DNA from: a virus
DNA length: 64,000 nucleotides
Strand: one strand, 5' to 3'
IMG/VR virus record: IMGVR_UViG_3300020469_000011
Coordinates: 1 to 64,000 of that record
Positions 14,671 to 23,906 of the stretch are shown in pieces; the first letter of the stretch is position 1; each line of letters begins with the position of its first letter. The translations under genes were made by a program, and so were the position numbers. Below the pieces are notes generated by a model that saw only the letters and a list, made by a program, of their open reading frames with translations, searched no databases and had not been told where the DNA came from.

Positions 14671-15311
14671 TTGGAGGTTTTGGGAGTTATCTTAGTTATT
14701 TTTGAATAGACATCTGAGATGCTAAAAGTATTCGTGTCAACACTTTTTTCTACTGAAGTTAGATTACTAGAGACTTTTAAGATTTGTTCATCAATTGTAA
14801 CCAAAGTTTCTTTTACTGAATCTACATTACCTTGCATTACAAATAATTGTTTTTCAGTATCTCTATTTTGATCTGTTAAAGTAGTTACTTGAGTTTTTAA
14901 TAATGGCACGGAATCAAGTTTGGTTTGCATCTCATACAAAGAGTTCCATACAGAACCTAAACCTCCGGCAAATACTACACCAAGTATTGCACCAACATAT
15001 TTGGAAACATTAGATTTTTTTACCGTATTATGATCTAAATCTTCAATTTTTTCATGTATATGGTCTAATAATTTTTCATGATGACCTTTCTCACGGTCTA
15101 TTATTTCACCAACTTTAGGAAGAACACTCTTATAAAGGTAAGATTCAAATTCACGAACTAAATAATCGCTATCTGTTGATTTTCTTGTTAATTCTAATAC
15201 TTCTTTTTCAAATGATTTTAAACGAATATCCAGGTCGTTTTGCTTTTCTATTATTTTAACTTCATGTTTAGCTAACCACTCATAAAATTGTTCTCTTGTG
15301 AAATCAGACAT
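14667..15311 (-). CDS. Coiled-coil protein with one membrane segment
   Basis: The 214-residue protein has charged helices (residues 1-95), one hydrophobic, Gly-rich segment (YVGAILGVVFAGGLGSVW, about 104-121), then a long coiled coil to the C-terminus. This suggests an inner-membrane protein with coiled-coil arms on both sides. It is the first gene of the porin operon and is preceded by a late promoter at 15355-15362. No family recognised. Confidence 0.65.
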   Translation of the reverse strand: MSDFTREQFYEWLAKHEVKIIEKQNDLDIRLKSFEKEVLELTRKSTDSDYLVREFESYLYKSVLPKVGEIIDREKGHHEKLLDHIHEKIEDLDHNTVKKSNVSKYVGAILGVVFAGGLGSVWNSLYEMQTKLDSVPLLKTQVTTLTDQNRDTEKQLFVMQGNVDSVKETLVTIDEQILKVSSNLTSVEKSVDTNTFSISDVYSKITKITPKTSK

Positions 15312-15353
15312 TTTTTATAATGGGTAAAAAATTAAAGAAATTAAATCTTTTAA

Positions 15354-15626
15354 TTATTTATATGTTTGAGTTTTTTCTAAAAACTCAGTAATAATATTAA
15401 CAATAAAATCATTTATTTTCATATCTTTCTCATGTGCTTCTGTAGCCAAAAACATGAATGTTTCCTTACTGATATCAATAGTTATTTTTTTCTGAAATTC
15501 ATCATCAACTGTTTGAAAAACATTTTCATTTTTTTCTAGATATTCAATTGAAGAATCAAAATCACTATCTTTATTAATATCCATTAATATATTTTTAATG
15601 TCTCTCAATTCTTGTGCGGTATTCAT
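15354..15626 (-). CDS. Hypothetical protein (90 aa)
   Basis: An acidic N-terminal half is followed by KKITIDISKETFMFLATEAHEKDM and INDFIVNIITEFLE, a strand-helix-helix layout like ribbon-helix-helix DNA-binding proteins. That reading is tentative. The start touches the stop of the 112-residue gene upstream. Confidence 0.55.
   Translation of the reverse strand: MNTAQELRDIKNILMDINKDSDFDSSIEYLEKNENVFQTVDDEFQKKITIDISKETFMFLATEAHEKDMKINDFIVNIITEFLEKTQTYK
15355..15362 (-). promoter_or_regulatory. T4-type late promoter
   Basis: Perfect TATAAATA on the minus strand, overlapping the stop of the 90-residue gene and about 45 bases before the coiled-coil membrane gene. It implies that the porin operon is transcribed late. 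Confidence 0.6.
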
Positions 15627-15964
15627 TACATTCCTATTTTTAAGTCCATTGATATCATTTCCATATAATCAGATAATATATCTTTATGAATAGGAAATTT
15701 TTTTCCATTTTCTTCTACCATCACATACATCTCATCTATCTCATCTTCTTGATCTTCATCATCTTCATTTAAAAACTCTATTTCTATTTCGTTACCTAGC
15801 ATTTCCATTACATCATTTTCATTTACTTGCGAAAGTGATAGTTGCATTTCTACTACTGCTCCATTTTGATAGGTTACACTTTCTTTCATTACAGAGCCAT
15901 CAAACTCACCTTCCCATTTTAAAGGCACTGAAGATTTTGTCATGTTTTTTATTTTACTATTCAT
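15626..15964 (-). CDS. Hypothetical acidic protein (112 aa)
   Basis: Not recognised. The middle is extremely acidic (EIEFLNEDDEDQEDEIDEMY). The N-terminal part is probably beta-structured (VPLKWEGEFDGSVMKESV). It lies three bases after the 80-residue gene and belongs to the transcript starting near the late promoter at 16241. Confidence 0.6.
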   Translation of the reverse strand: MNSKIKNMTKSSVPLKWEGEFDGSVMKESVTYQNGAVVEMQLSLSQVNENDVMEMLGNEIEIEFLNEDDEDQEDEIDEMYVMVEENGKKFPIHKDILSDYMEMISMDLKIGM

Positions 15965-15967
15965 ATA

Positions 15968-16210
15968 TTATTCTGTAGAATTTTTATAGTTATTAAAAAT
16001 ATGCATCACATAAGAAGGATTCATAATTCCAAAATTATCAATATTTTGAACTGACATTTTATTATTTTTATTATTTTTTAATATCATGTTCTCTGAATAA
16101 GTAAAACATTCTTTATCTATTACAATATTTACAATTGCATCTTCTTCATCACCAAAGCAGGTATTTAAATTGACATTTACATCGTTATCGTATATAATAA
16201 TAGGTTTCAT
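15968..16210 (-). CDS. Hypothetical protein (80 aa)
   Basis: Not recognised. It is Asn- and Asp-rich with short strand-like stretches (KPIIIYDNDVNVNL; AIVNIVIDKECF). A good ribosome site (AAAGGAG) precedes the start. It is the first gene of a leftward transcript that begins in the divergent promoter region 16241-16302. Confidence 0.6.
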   Translation of the reverse strand: MKPIIIYDNDVNVNLNTCFGDEEDAIVNIVIDKECFTYSENMILKNNKNNKMSVQNIDNFGIMNPSYVMHIFNNYKNSTE

Positions 16211-16240
16211 AAACTCCTTTTATTGAAAAGTTTTCAAATA

Positions 16241-16248
16241 TATTTATG
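16241..16248 (-). promoter_or_regulatory. T4-type late promoter (CATAAATA)
   Basis: CATAAATA on the minus strand about 30 bases before the gene at 15968-16210. It is arranged back to back with a rightward CATAAATA at 16295. Confidence 0.5.
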
Positions 16249-16294
16249 AGATAGTCTAACATATCTTTACAAAAAAATCAAGTTTTTTATTCAG

Positions 16295-16302
16295 CATAAA
16301 TA
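16295..16302 (+). promoter_or_regulatory. T4-type late promoter (CATAAATA)
   Basis: CATAAATATAG lies about 40 bases before the tail-tube-like gene and differs from the late consensus in one base. With the leftward copy at 16241 it forms a divergent late promoter region. Confidence 0.6.
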
Positions 16303-16337
16303 TAGATGACAAATAATTTAAACAGTTTAGGAGATAT

Positions 16338-16859
16338 ATGTCAGCACCATCTTTAATAGATGCGGGAAACGGAGATTTAGATAATAATTTCTCACAAGTA
16401 AATAGATTTGAGATGGTTTTTAGTGTTTTGCCGAATGTAACTTATACTTTAAATGAAGTAAATTTACCGGGCATATCAATGAATAATCCGATAGTTCCTA
16501 CAGTTTTAAATAATACCTTTCAGGCAGCAGACTCTGCTACTTTTGATCAATTAAATATAAGTTTTTTGGTTCAAGAAAATTTTGCAAATTACTTTGAACT
16601 ACATGATTGGATGAGAGCAATTTCTTTTCCAGAAAGTTTTGAAGATAGAAAAAACTTAGTAAGATTTGAAGGGGATAATAGTTATGGATTTTTAACAATT
16701 AACAATAGTTATAATAAACCTTTATATAGATTTCATTTTTATAATATCATACCAAATACATTAACTGGTTTAAATCTTGTTTCAGCAGATGCAATTGAAT
16801 TGATGGCTTCGGCTAATTTTAATTATACAATATTTCGTAGGGAAGTTGTAAAATCGTAA
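16338..16859 (+). CDS. Tail-tube-like protein (gp19/gp54 type)
   Basis: A 173-residue virion protein. Segments such as VNRFEMVFSVLP, YTLNEVNLPGISM and LHDWMRAISFPESF are of the kind found in T4-like tail tube proteins, and the end (ANFNYTIFRREVV) fits a closing strand. It is late-promoted and followed by uvsY. Tail tube (gp19) and tube initiator (gp54) share this fold and I cannot separate them here. Length is near T4 gp19 (163 aa). Confidence 0.65.
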   Translation: MSAPSLIDAGNGDLDNNFSQVNRFEMVFSVLPNVTYTLNEVNLPGISMNNPIVPTVLNNTFQAADSATFDQLNISFLVQENFANYFELHDWMRAISFPESFEDRKNLVRFEGDNSYGFLTINNSYNKPLYRFHFYNIIPNTLTGLNLVSADAIELMASANFNYTIFRREVVKS

Positions 16860-16878
16860 TTTTAATTTTGAGGTGAAT

Positions 16879-17340
16879 ATGATTAATCATGAGCTTATTT
16901 CTGAAGAATGGAATAAAGACTATCCAAAATATGCAGACCTTGCAAAAAATCTTTCAAATCTAGATCAAATAACACTAAAAGTAGAAAATAATTATAATAA
17001 GTATTGGGATTATTACTATAAGGCTTGTGGTGAACTTTATCGTTTAGAAAACAAGTTAGAAGAAATAGAAAAAATTCTTAAACTTTATTATTCTAAGAAA
17101 CCACTGTCTGATGAAAATGTACAAAGATATAACTTAGAGGCCCTTCAAATATCTTATACTAAACAAGAAGTGGATATGATGGTACGTTCTGACCCGAGAA
17201 TTTGTGAGATGAAAAGTCAAATTAAATTGAAAGAGTTAGTGGTTGAAAGAATTAAAGGATGTATTAAATTTATTACGGATTGGAAATGGAATCATAGCAA
17301 GTTTATAGAATTATATAAAATAAAGAATGGAATTATTTGA
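16879..17340 (+). CDS. uvsY: UvsY-like recombination mediator
   Basis: UvsY loads UvsX recombinase on gp32-coated single strands in T4. This 153-residue protein is mostly helical and carries an extended start, NKYWDYYYKACGELYRLENKL, and DMMVRSDPRICEMKSQIKLKEL near the middle, similar in layout to T4 UvsY. The position directly before uvsW, as in T4, is the main support. The ATG at 16879 has GAGG five bases upstream; a GTG two codons earlier would overlap that site. Confidence 0.75.
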   Translation: MINHELISEEWNKDYPKYADLAKNLSNLDQITLKVENNYNKYWDYYYKACGELYRLENKLEEIEKILKLYYSKKPLSDENVQRYNLEALQISYTKQEVDMMVRSDPRICEMKSQIKLKELVVERIKGCIKFITDWKWNHSKFIELYKIKNGII

Positions 17341-18783
17341 ATGGACAATATAACAATAAATTTTTTTGATAATAGCAATTGTAAATTGAATTGTGATTAT
17401 GGAATTTTACATGAGTTAAGCGATGTATTTTCTTATTTTATTCCAAGTGCAAAATATCATCCTAAATTTAAGGCTAAAAAATGGGACGGTAAGATTCGTT
17501 TAGTTGATTTAAGAAGAAAAACAATACCATATGGTTTAATACATCGTCTTAAAAATTATTGCAAATATAAAGGTTATCAATTTAATTGTGATTTTAGTTT
17601 AGAGTTAAATGATTTTTCAGAAGAAGAAGCATTAAATTTTATTAATGAATTACAAATGCCTTTCGATATAAGAGATTATCAATTAGAAGCATTTATATAT
17701 GCTGTACAAAAACAAAGATCAATATTAGTATCTCCAACAGGAAGCGGTAAGTCTGCAATAATTTATTTACTTATGAGATTATTTTATCAATTAGACCGTA
17801 AGGTTTTAATGATTGTTCCTACAGTAAATCTTGTAACACAAATGAAACAAGATTTTGAAGATTACTCAGGTAATATTGAAAGTATGCCAGTTCAAGAAGT
17901 ATATGCAGGTAAAACTAAAGAACTTTCTTCACCAATTATGATTTCAACTTGGCAAAGCCTACAAAATCTTGATAAAAGCTGGTTTTCTCAATTTGATACA
18001 GTTGTTGTTGATGAGACTCACTTGGCTACCGGAAATACTCTTCAAAAAATCCTAAACAACTGTATTAATGCAGATTTTCGTGTTGGACTTACCGGAACTT
18101 TAACCGGAGAAAAAATACATGAGATGTTATTGATCGGCGCAATTGGTGAACCAAAGAAGATCATTACTACTAGTGAACTTATCGAGAGTGAGATGTTAAG
18201 TGATTTAAAAGTTAAGTGCTTGATATTAAATCACATTGACTCTCCTTCTAAAATGAACTATCAGGAAGAAATATCTTATTTAATAACACATAAAAAAAGA
18301 AATGATTTTATTATTAATTTAGCAAAAAAATTAGAAGGAAATACTTTAGTATTATTTAATTACGTTGAAAATCACGGAATTAAATTATTTGAACAGATGG
18401 AAAAAGAAGTTTTTGATAAAAATTTATTTTTCATGAGCGGAGAAACAAAAGCCGAATTAAGAGAAAACATAAGACAGCATGTAAGAAATAATCATTCCGA
18501 TAATATTATTTTTGCAAGCAGTGGAGTTTTCTCTACAGGTGTTAATATACCCGCTTTACATAATGTTATATTTTCTTCACCAACTAAATCTAAAATTCGT
18601 GTTTTGCAATCTGTTGGAAGAATTTTAAGAAAACACGATTCAAAAGAAACCGCAACCGTCTATGACATAGCGGATAAAATTTATAAAAATAAAAAAAACT
18701 ATGTGTTTTCTCATTTTGAAGAAAGATATAAGTATTACATTGAAGAAGATTTTAATGTTAAATATTATGAAATTAAAATTTAA
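17341..18783 (+). CDS. uvsW: UvsW-type SF2 DNA/RNA helicase
   Basis: A 480-residue superfamily 2 helicase that in T4 unwinds R-loops and branched DNA. Motif I is SPTGSGKS (residues 131-138), motif II VVDETHLATG, motif III VGLTGTL, motif V ASSGVFSTGVNIPALHNVIF and motif VI QSVGRILRK. The N-terminal 100 residues (KYHPKFKAKKWDGKIRL) are the UvsW-type DNA-binding domain. It begins directly after uvsY. Confidence 0.95.
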   Translation: MDNITINFFDNSNCKLNCDYGILHELSDVFSYFIPSAKYHPKFKAKKWDGKIRLVDLRRKTIPYGLIHRLKNYCKYKGYQFNCDFSLELNDFSEEEALNFINELQMPFDIRDYQLEAFIYAVQKQRSILVSPTGSGKSAIIYLLMRLFYQLDRKVLMIVPTVNLVTQMKQDFEDYSGNIESMPVQEVYAGKTKELSSPIMISTWQSLQNLDKSWFSQFDTVVVDETHLATGNTLQKILNNCINADFRVGLTGTLTGEKIHEMLLIGAIGEPKKIITTSELIESEMLSDLKVKCLILNHIDSPSKMNYQEEISYLITHKKRNDFIINLAKKLEGNTLVLFNYVENHGIKLFEQMEKEVFDKNLFFMSGETKAELRENIRQHVRNNHSDNIIFASSGVFSTGVNIPALHNVIFSSPTKSKIRVLQSVGRILRKHDSKETATVYDIADKIYKNKKNYVFSHFEERYKYYIEEDFNVKYYEIKI

Positions 18784-18785
18784 GC

Positions 18786-18814
18786 TTGACTTTTTATATA
18801 AAATGCTGTATCAT
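18786..18814 (+). promoter_or_regulatory. Host-type sigma70 promoter
   Basis: TTGACT, 17 nt, TATCAT, ending about 48 bases before gene 55. One mismatch in each box. Confidence 0.65.
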
Positions 18815-18861
18815 ATACTTATTCTTAATCAATATGAATAACACAATAAGGAGAATTTTAT

Positions 18862-19518
18862 ATGGCAAAGGCTAATTTTGTAGACAAAGCTAAATTTTAC
18901 CAACATCTAGCTAATAGATATAATACTGTTTTAAAAATAAAAGAAAGACAAAAAAAATATTATCATTTGATCAGTGTGGCAAATGGTGATGATATAAGGA
19001 AAAGTGAATTGAATTTTAAAGTAAAAAATATGCTTCATAGAATTCCGATTGATGATTTTATCGGAAGTTGTATATTAAAAATTTGTCAAAATCTTATTAG
19101 AAAAAAAGGATTTATTGAATTTAGTCAGACACATGCAGAGGATATGATAGGAGATGCAATAGAAAACTGTATTCTTTATATATCATCATTTGACCCAAGA
19201 AAATCTTCTGAACCATTTTCTTATTTTACTCAAGTTGCAACATGGGCTTTTGTACGAAGAATTGAAAAAGAAAAAAGAGAAATTTATTTTAAATTAAGAT
19301 CTTTACATAATATGGATGGATTAACAGATAGTTCTTTTCAATCAGATCATGATGATACATATGACGGTAAAATAATGAGTGATGATTGGCTTATTCACAC
19401 ACGCAATTATGTAAATGAATATGAAGATAAAATGGAAAAGAAAAGAAATAAACAAAGAAAGAAAAAAGAAAATAAAAACTTAGTAAGTTTACTTGAGTTA
19501 GAGAGCACCAATGAATGA
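18862..19518 (+). CDS. 55: Late-transcription sigma factor gp55
   Basis: gp55 replaces host sigma70 and directs polymerase to TATAAATA promoters. The 218-residue protein has the sigma-2-like region with FTQVATWAFVRRIEKEKRE (around residue 125-143), preceded by AENCILYISSFDPRKSSEPFS-type helices. It has the expected T4 neighbours (uvsW before, 47 and 46 after). A Lys/Arg-rich linker (KRNKQRKKKENK) and a hydrophobic C-terminal LVSLLELE that could contact the sliding clamp, as in T4, complete it. Confidence 0.92.
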   Translation: MAKANFVDKAKFYQHLANRYNTVLKIKERQKKYYHLISVANGDDIRKSELNFKVKNMLHRIPIDDFIGSCILKICQNLIRKKGFIEFSQTHAEDMIGDAIENCILYISSFDPRKSSEPFSYFTQVATWAFVRRIEKEKREIYFKLRSLHNMDGLTDSSFQSDHDDTYDGKIMSDDWLIHTRNYVNEYEDKMEKKRNKQRKKKENKNLVSLLELESTNE

Positions 19519-20569
19519 TTGGATAGCATTGATTACAGATCAACATTTTGGTGTAAGAAATAATTCACAAGTGTTTCTTGATTATTATTTTAAATTTTAT
19601 GACAATGTGTTTTTTCCTAAACTTGAAGAATATAATATTTCAGAAATTATAGACCTTGGAGATACTTTTGATAAAAGAAAATCTATTGATTTTAATATAT
19701 TAGATCAAGTAAAAAATAGATATTTTAAAAAGTTATTGGATAGAGAAAAAACTGTTCATAGCATTGTTGGTAATCACACAGCATATTATAAAAATACTAA
19801 TCGTGTTAATACATTAAATTTATTATTAAAAGATTTTGAAAACATTGTGATTTATGAAGATCCTGAAGTTACAAGAATTAATGAAAAAGATATTTTATTA
19901 ATGCCTTGGATTAACGAAGAAAATAAAGATATTGCTTTTGATTTATTACAAGAAAAACATGAATATTGTTTTGGCCATTTAGAAATAAATGGATTTGAGA
20001 TGTATTCTGGATTAATACATCATAATGGTGATTACGATAGTCAGCTTTTTTATAACGTAGAAAATGTTTTTTCCGGTCATTTTCATCATCGTAGTAAAAA
20101 AGGAAATATTATGTATTTGGGAAATCCTTATCAATTAACATGGGGTGATTATGGAGATGTAAGAGGATTTCATATGTTAAACTTTAAAACAGGTGAATTG
20201 AGGTTTATTGAAAATCCTTATAATATGTTTCATACTATTAATTATAATGATAAGACCGTTTTAAGTGAGACAGAACAATATAAAGATTCTTACGTTAAAG
20301 TAATAAACAAGAAAAAAGGAAGTTCTACAAGATTTGAAACCTTTATAAAAAATCTTTTAAAATCAAATCCTATTGACGTAATCATTATTGAAAACGAAAA
20401 TGTATTTGAAAGTATACATGAAGATGAAAATTTTGAAGAAGAGAATACTACCGAATTATGTAGAAGTACAGTTCGTAAATTTGTAGAAGAAAATGAGATA
20501 TCTAATGGTGTAAAAATAGAAGATAAATTACTAAATTTATTACATAAAGCAGAGAGTGAAGAAGTATGA
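19511..20569 (+). CDS. 47: Recombination endonuclease subunit gp47 (Mre11-like)
   Basis: The 352-residue nuclease subunit of the gp46/gp47 complex. The metallophosphoesterase motifs are all present: ITDQHFG at residues 8-14, LGDTFDKR, VGNHTAYYK, GHLEINGF and SGHFHHRS, giving the two-metal site. It overlaps gene 55 by eight bases and is followed, after one small gene and guaC, by gene 46. Confidence 0.95.
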   Translation: MNDWIALITDQHFGVRNNSQVFLDYYFKFYDNVFFPKLEEYNISEIIDLGDTFDKRKSIDFNILDQVKNRYFKKLLDREKTVHSIVGNHTAYYKNTNRVNTLNLLLKDFENIVIYEDPEVTRINEKDILLMPWINEENKDIAFDLLQEKHEYCFGHLEINGFEMYSGLIHHNGDYDSQLFYNVENVFSGHFHHRSKKGNIMYLGNPYQLTWGDYGDVRGFHMLNFKTGELRFIENPYNMFHTINYNDKTVLSETEQYKDSYVKVINKKKGSSTRFETFIKNLLKSNPIDVIIIENENVFESIHEDENFEEENTTELCRSTVRKFVEENEISNGVKIEDKLLNLLHKAESEEV

Positions 20570-20949
20570 AAGCAAATTCAGATCCTCCTAAAACTACAAG
20601 GGTAGGACCGAGGGCTATTTCATCCAGCAATCCTCAAACTAAAAGACAACTAGAACATCAAAAAGCAAGAGAACAGCAGAAAAAAAATACAACTATTATA
20701 CCCGTACAATCAATTACTAAAGAGGTTACACGTTTTTTATCTGATGATAAAAGAGCAGCAAGATATGTTAAGGGAATGGGTATTAAAAAAATCGAAATTA
20801 ATCGTAAAACAAATGCTATTGAATTTGAACTTGAAGAAGAATTTAATCATATATTATCTACAATATGTTCTTGGAAAAAAATAAAGCCTGAAGAATATTT
20901 AAGTCAACTATTAACAGAATATTTCTTGAGTTTAAAACATAAAAAATGA
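20566..20949 (+). CDS. Hypothetical protein between 47 and guaC (127 aa)
   Basis: Not recognised. The first 45 residues are basic and disordered (TKRQLEHQKAREQQKKN). Residues 50-127 look structured, with EVTRFLSDDKRAARYVKG and a closing acidic helix. Its start overlaps the stop of gene 47 by four bases, so a link to recombination is possible by position only. Confidence 0.6.
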   Translation: MKANSDPPKTTRVGPRAISSSNPQTKRQLEHQKAREQQKKNTTIIPVQSITKEVTRFLSDDKRAARYVKGMGIKKIEINRKTNAIEFELEEEFNHILSTICSWKKIKPEEYLSQLLTEYFLSLKHKK

Positions 20950-20969
20950 ATTTATTGAAAGGAGATTAG

Positions 20970-22082
20970 ATGAGAATTGAAGAAGACATTAAATTAGACT
21001 TTAAAGATGTTTTGTTTAAACCTAAACGATCTACTTTAACAAGCAGGCGTGATGTAGACTTAACTAGAACATTTAAGTTTGCTAATAGTGGTAAAGAATG
21101 GACAGGCATTCCTATTATGGCTAGTAATATGGATGGTGTTGGAACTTTTGAGATGGCTAAAATTTTACAAGAATATAAAATGATAACCGTAATGAGTAAA
21201 CACTATTCATTAGATGATTGGCATGATGCAATGAAAAGTGGAATAGATCCAAATTATTTGAGTGTGTGTACAGGAACTGGAATAATTTGGGATGAGCTTT
21301 CTTCAGATTATATTACAATGCAAGATGTTCTCAAATCTTATTCCGCTATTCAATTTATTTGTGTAGACGTTGCAAATGGATATCACGAAAATTATAGTAA
21401 CTTTGTTGCTAAACTTAGAAAAGATTATCCCGATAAAATAATTATTGCCGGTAATGTTATTACAAGTGAAATGACGGAAGAGTTAATTATAAATGGTGCA
21501 GATATTGTTAAATGCGGAATAGGTCCTGGAAGTGTATGTACAACAAGACTTGTAACAGGTGTTGGTGTTCCTCAGTTGTCAGGTATTATAGAATGTGCTG
21601 ATGCGGCTAATGGAGTAGGTGGACATATTATTGCTGACGGTGGATGCATTTATCCTGGTGATGTTGCAAAAGCATTTGGCGCTGGTGCTCATTTTGTTAT
21701 GCTTGGTGGAATGTTAGCCGGTCATGATGAAGGTGGAGGTGCGATTACTGAAAAGGCATATCCTAAAGAAGAATTTGATATTAGAGAAGATGGAGTTGTT
21801 ATTGATGGAGTTCAATGGGAAAGAAAAAGATTTATTGAATTTTATGGAATGAGTTCAGACGTTGCTATGTCAAAACATGGAAGTAGAAAAGATGGCTATA
21901 GAGGTGCTGAAGGTAGACTAGTAAAGCTACCGTATAGAGGTTCTGTTAAAAATGCAATAACGGAAATATTAGGAGGAGTAAGAAGCGCAGCAACTTATAT
22001 CGGTGCACAAAGAATTAAAGATATGCCAAAATGTGCTACGTTTGTTAGAGTTTTACAACAATATAATAATGAATACAAATAA
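20970..22082 (+). CDS. guaC: GMP reductase
   Basis: Reduces GMP to IMP with NADPH. The 370-residue barrel has [31 protein letters not shown], the catalytic Cys loop [13 protein letters not shown], and the long [20 protein letters not shown] and [14 protein letters not shown] stretches typical of GuaC. There is no CBS pair as in IMP dehydrogenase, and the flap region reads as GMP reductase. A good ribosome site (AAAGGAG) precedes it. It may convert guanine nucleotides released from host DNA and RNA back to IMP, complementing the purine block at 6608. Confidence 0.93.
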   Translation: MRIEEDIKLDFKDVLFKPKRSTLTSRRDVDLTRTFKFANSGKEWTGIPIMASNMDGVGTFEMAKILQEYKMITVMSKHYSLDDWHDAMKSGIDPNYLSVCTGTGIIWDELSSDYITMQDVLKSYSAIQFICVDVANGYHENYSNFVAKLRKDYPDKIIIAGNVITSEMTEELIINGADIVKCGIGPGSVCTTRLVTGVGVPQLSGIIECADAANGVGGHIIADGGCIYPGDVAKAFGAGAHFVMLGGMLAGHDEGGGAITEKAYPKEEFDIREDGVVIDGVQWERKRFIEFYGMSSDVAMSKHGSRKDGYRGAEGRLVKLPYRGSVKNAITEILGGVRSAATYIGAQRIKDMPKCATFVRVLQQYNNEYK

Positions 22083-22094
22083 ATAAAAAAAGAC

Positions 22095-22123
22095 TTGACA
22101 TTTTGATAAAGTTATGATATAAT
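22095..22123 (+). promoter_or_regulatory. Strong host-type sigma70 promoter
   Basis: Perfect TTGACA, 17 nt and perfect TATAAT, with the spacer ending TATGA. It lies about 45 bases before gene 46. Confidence 0.8.
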
Positions 22124-22169
22124 TGAATTGTTTTGAAAAATTAATATTTTAATTTACCGGTGATATAAT

Positions 22170-23906
22170 ATGCAAATTACTTTTGAATCTGTTAGATTTC
22201 AAAATTTTCTTTCATTTGGCACAACTCCGACAGAAATAAATTTAACCTCACAAAAATCTACCTTAGTTACTGGAACAAATTTCTCTGGTAAATCCTCCGC
22301 AGTATTAGATACTATTACATTTGCACTTTTTGGAAAAGCGTTTAGACAAATTAATAAACCTCAACTTATTAATATGTATAACGGAAAAGAGTGTTTAGTA
22401 GAATTATACTTCAACAAAAATAATGTAAAATACTTAATAAGAAGAGGATTAAAACCTAATATTTTTGAGATTTTTAGAGATGGAAATAAATTAGATATAG
22501 ATGCTTCAGCAAAAGATCAACAAGTAGAATTTGAAAAAAATATATTAAACTTTACATATCAAACATTTCAACAAATTGTTGTTCTGGGTTCTGCTAATTA
22601 TATTCCTTTTATGAGATTGAAACCTAATGAGAGAAGACTAGTTGTGGATGACATTTTAAATTTACATGTGTTTACTAAAATGTCCGAAAAACTTAAAACA
22701 GAAATAGCGGAAACAAAATCAGAATTACAAACCACAACTAACCAATTATTTTTAAAAGAAGAATTTCTAAGTTCTAAAAAAGAACATTTAGAAGCACTCT
22801 CTAATGTAAATGTTTCAACAGTTGATGAGAGTTTGATCAAAGAAATACAAAATGAGAATAATAAGTTAGAATTAGAAATTAATGAAAAAGAATTAGAGTT
22901 GAAATCTCTTACTATTGAAGAAGAATACAATATTTCTGATATTGATAAAGAATTAAATAAGTATGAAAAAGTAAAAAATAAAATTATGTTTGGTGTTGAG
23001 ACACAAAAAAAGACATATGATTTTTTCTTAGAACATTCCAATTGTCCAACTTGTCATCAAAAGATTGAAGAAGATTTTAGAAAAAATCAAATTGAATCTA
23101 TAAAGGAAAAGATACTAGAAAAAAAAGAAGGTGTTCAACAGTTAATTGAAAAAATATCAGAGTTTAAGAAAACTAAAGATGAATATCTTTTATCAAATAA
23201 AAATATAGTTCTAAACAAGAAAAGACAAACTGAATTAACAAATTCAATTTTTTCATTAGAAAATAAAATAGAAACAAATCATGAAAAGATTTCTATATTA
23301 AGAAATCCTAGCACACTTGATGTAGAGAAAATAACTAAAACTAAAAATGAAATTTCTGATATTGAAAATACAATTAAAGAATTGAAATGTAATGAATCAT
23401 ACTATAATGAAGAAACTGAGATACAAAAAAATTGTTCTATTTTATTAAAGGATTCAGGAATAAAAGCTACAATAATGAATAAGTATCTGAAACTATTAAA
23501 TCAAAATATGGAGATTTATTTAAAAAGATTTGGTTTGAAATTGAATTTTGAATTGCAAAATTCTTTTGATGAAAAAATAACAAATTTTTCCGGTCATGAA
23601 TTTTCTTATTTTTCTTTAAGTGAAGGAGAAAAACTTAGAGTTGATTTAGCTATGATGTTTTCTTGGAGAAACCTTGCTTCTAAAAGAGCAAAAATGAAAA
23701 CAAACTTATTAATTTTAGATGAGGTTATGGATGGTGCAGCCGATGCTTTTCTACAACAAGAGTTAATTGATCTTTTAAATGATATGACTTCTACAAACTT
23801 TTTTGTTATATCTCATCGCACAGATGGATTACAAGATAAGTTTGATAGAAATCTTCACGTAGAAAGAAACACTGGATTTTCAATTATCAAGGAACATTTA
23901 TTATGA
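22170..23906 (+). CDS. 46: Recombination endonuclease subunit gp46 (Rad50-like)
   Basis: The ATPase partner of gp47. Walker A is TGTNFSGKSSAVLD (around residues 35-48), the zinc hook CPTC is at residues 292-295 between two long coiled coils, the signature is YFSLSEGEKLRVDLAMMF and Walker B is LLILDEVMDGA. Length 578 residues, as in T4 (560). It has its own sigma70-type promoter. Confidence 0.96.
   Translation: MQITFESVRFQNFLSFGTTPTEINLTSQKSTLVTGTNFSGKSSAVLDTITFALFGKAFRQINKPQLINMYNGKECLVELYFNKNNVKYLIRRGLKPNIFEIFRDGNKLDIDASAKDQQVEFEKNILNFTYQTFQQIVVLGSANYIPFMRLKPNERRLVVDDILNLHVFTKMSEKLKTEIAETKSELQTTTNQLFLKEEFLSSKKEHLEALSNVNVSTVDESLIKEIQNENNKLELEINEKELELKSLTIEEEYNISDIDKELNKYEKVKNKIMFGVETQKKTYDFFLEHSNCPTCHQKIEEDFRKNQIESIKEKILEKKEGVQQLIEKISEFKKTKDEYLLSNKNIVLNKKRQTELTNSIFSLENKIETNHEKISILRNPSTLDVEKITKTKNEISDIENTIKELKCNESYYNEETEIQKNCSILLKDSGIKATIMNKYLKLLNQNMEIYLKRFGLKLNFELQNSFDEKITNFSGHEFSYFSLSEGEKLRVDLAMMFSWRNLASKRAKMKTNLLILDEVMDGAADAFLQQELIDLLNDMTSTNFFVISHRTDGLQDKFDRNLHVERNTGFSIIKEHLL

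Noticed and set aside
20970-22082. IMP dehydrogenase
   Set aside because: There is no CBS domain pair and the sequence around the catalytic Cys and after [11 protein letters not shown] follows GMP reductase.
22598-23041. 147-codon minus-strand frame inside gene 46
   Set aside because: It is antisense to the coiled-coil part of gp46; AT-rich coiled-coil genes often leave the opposite strand open.
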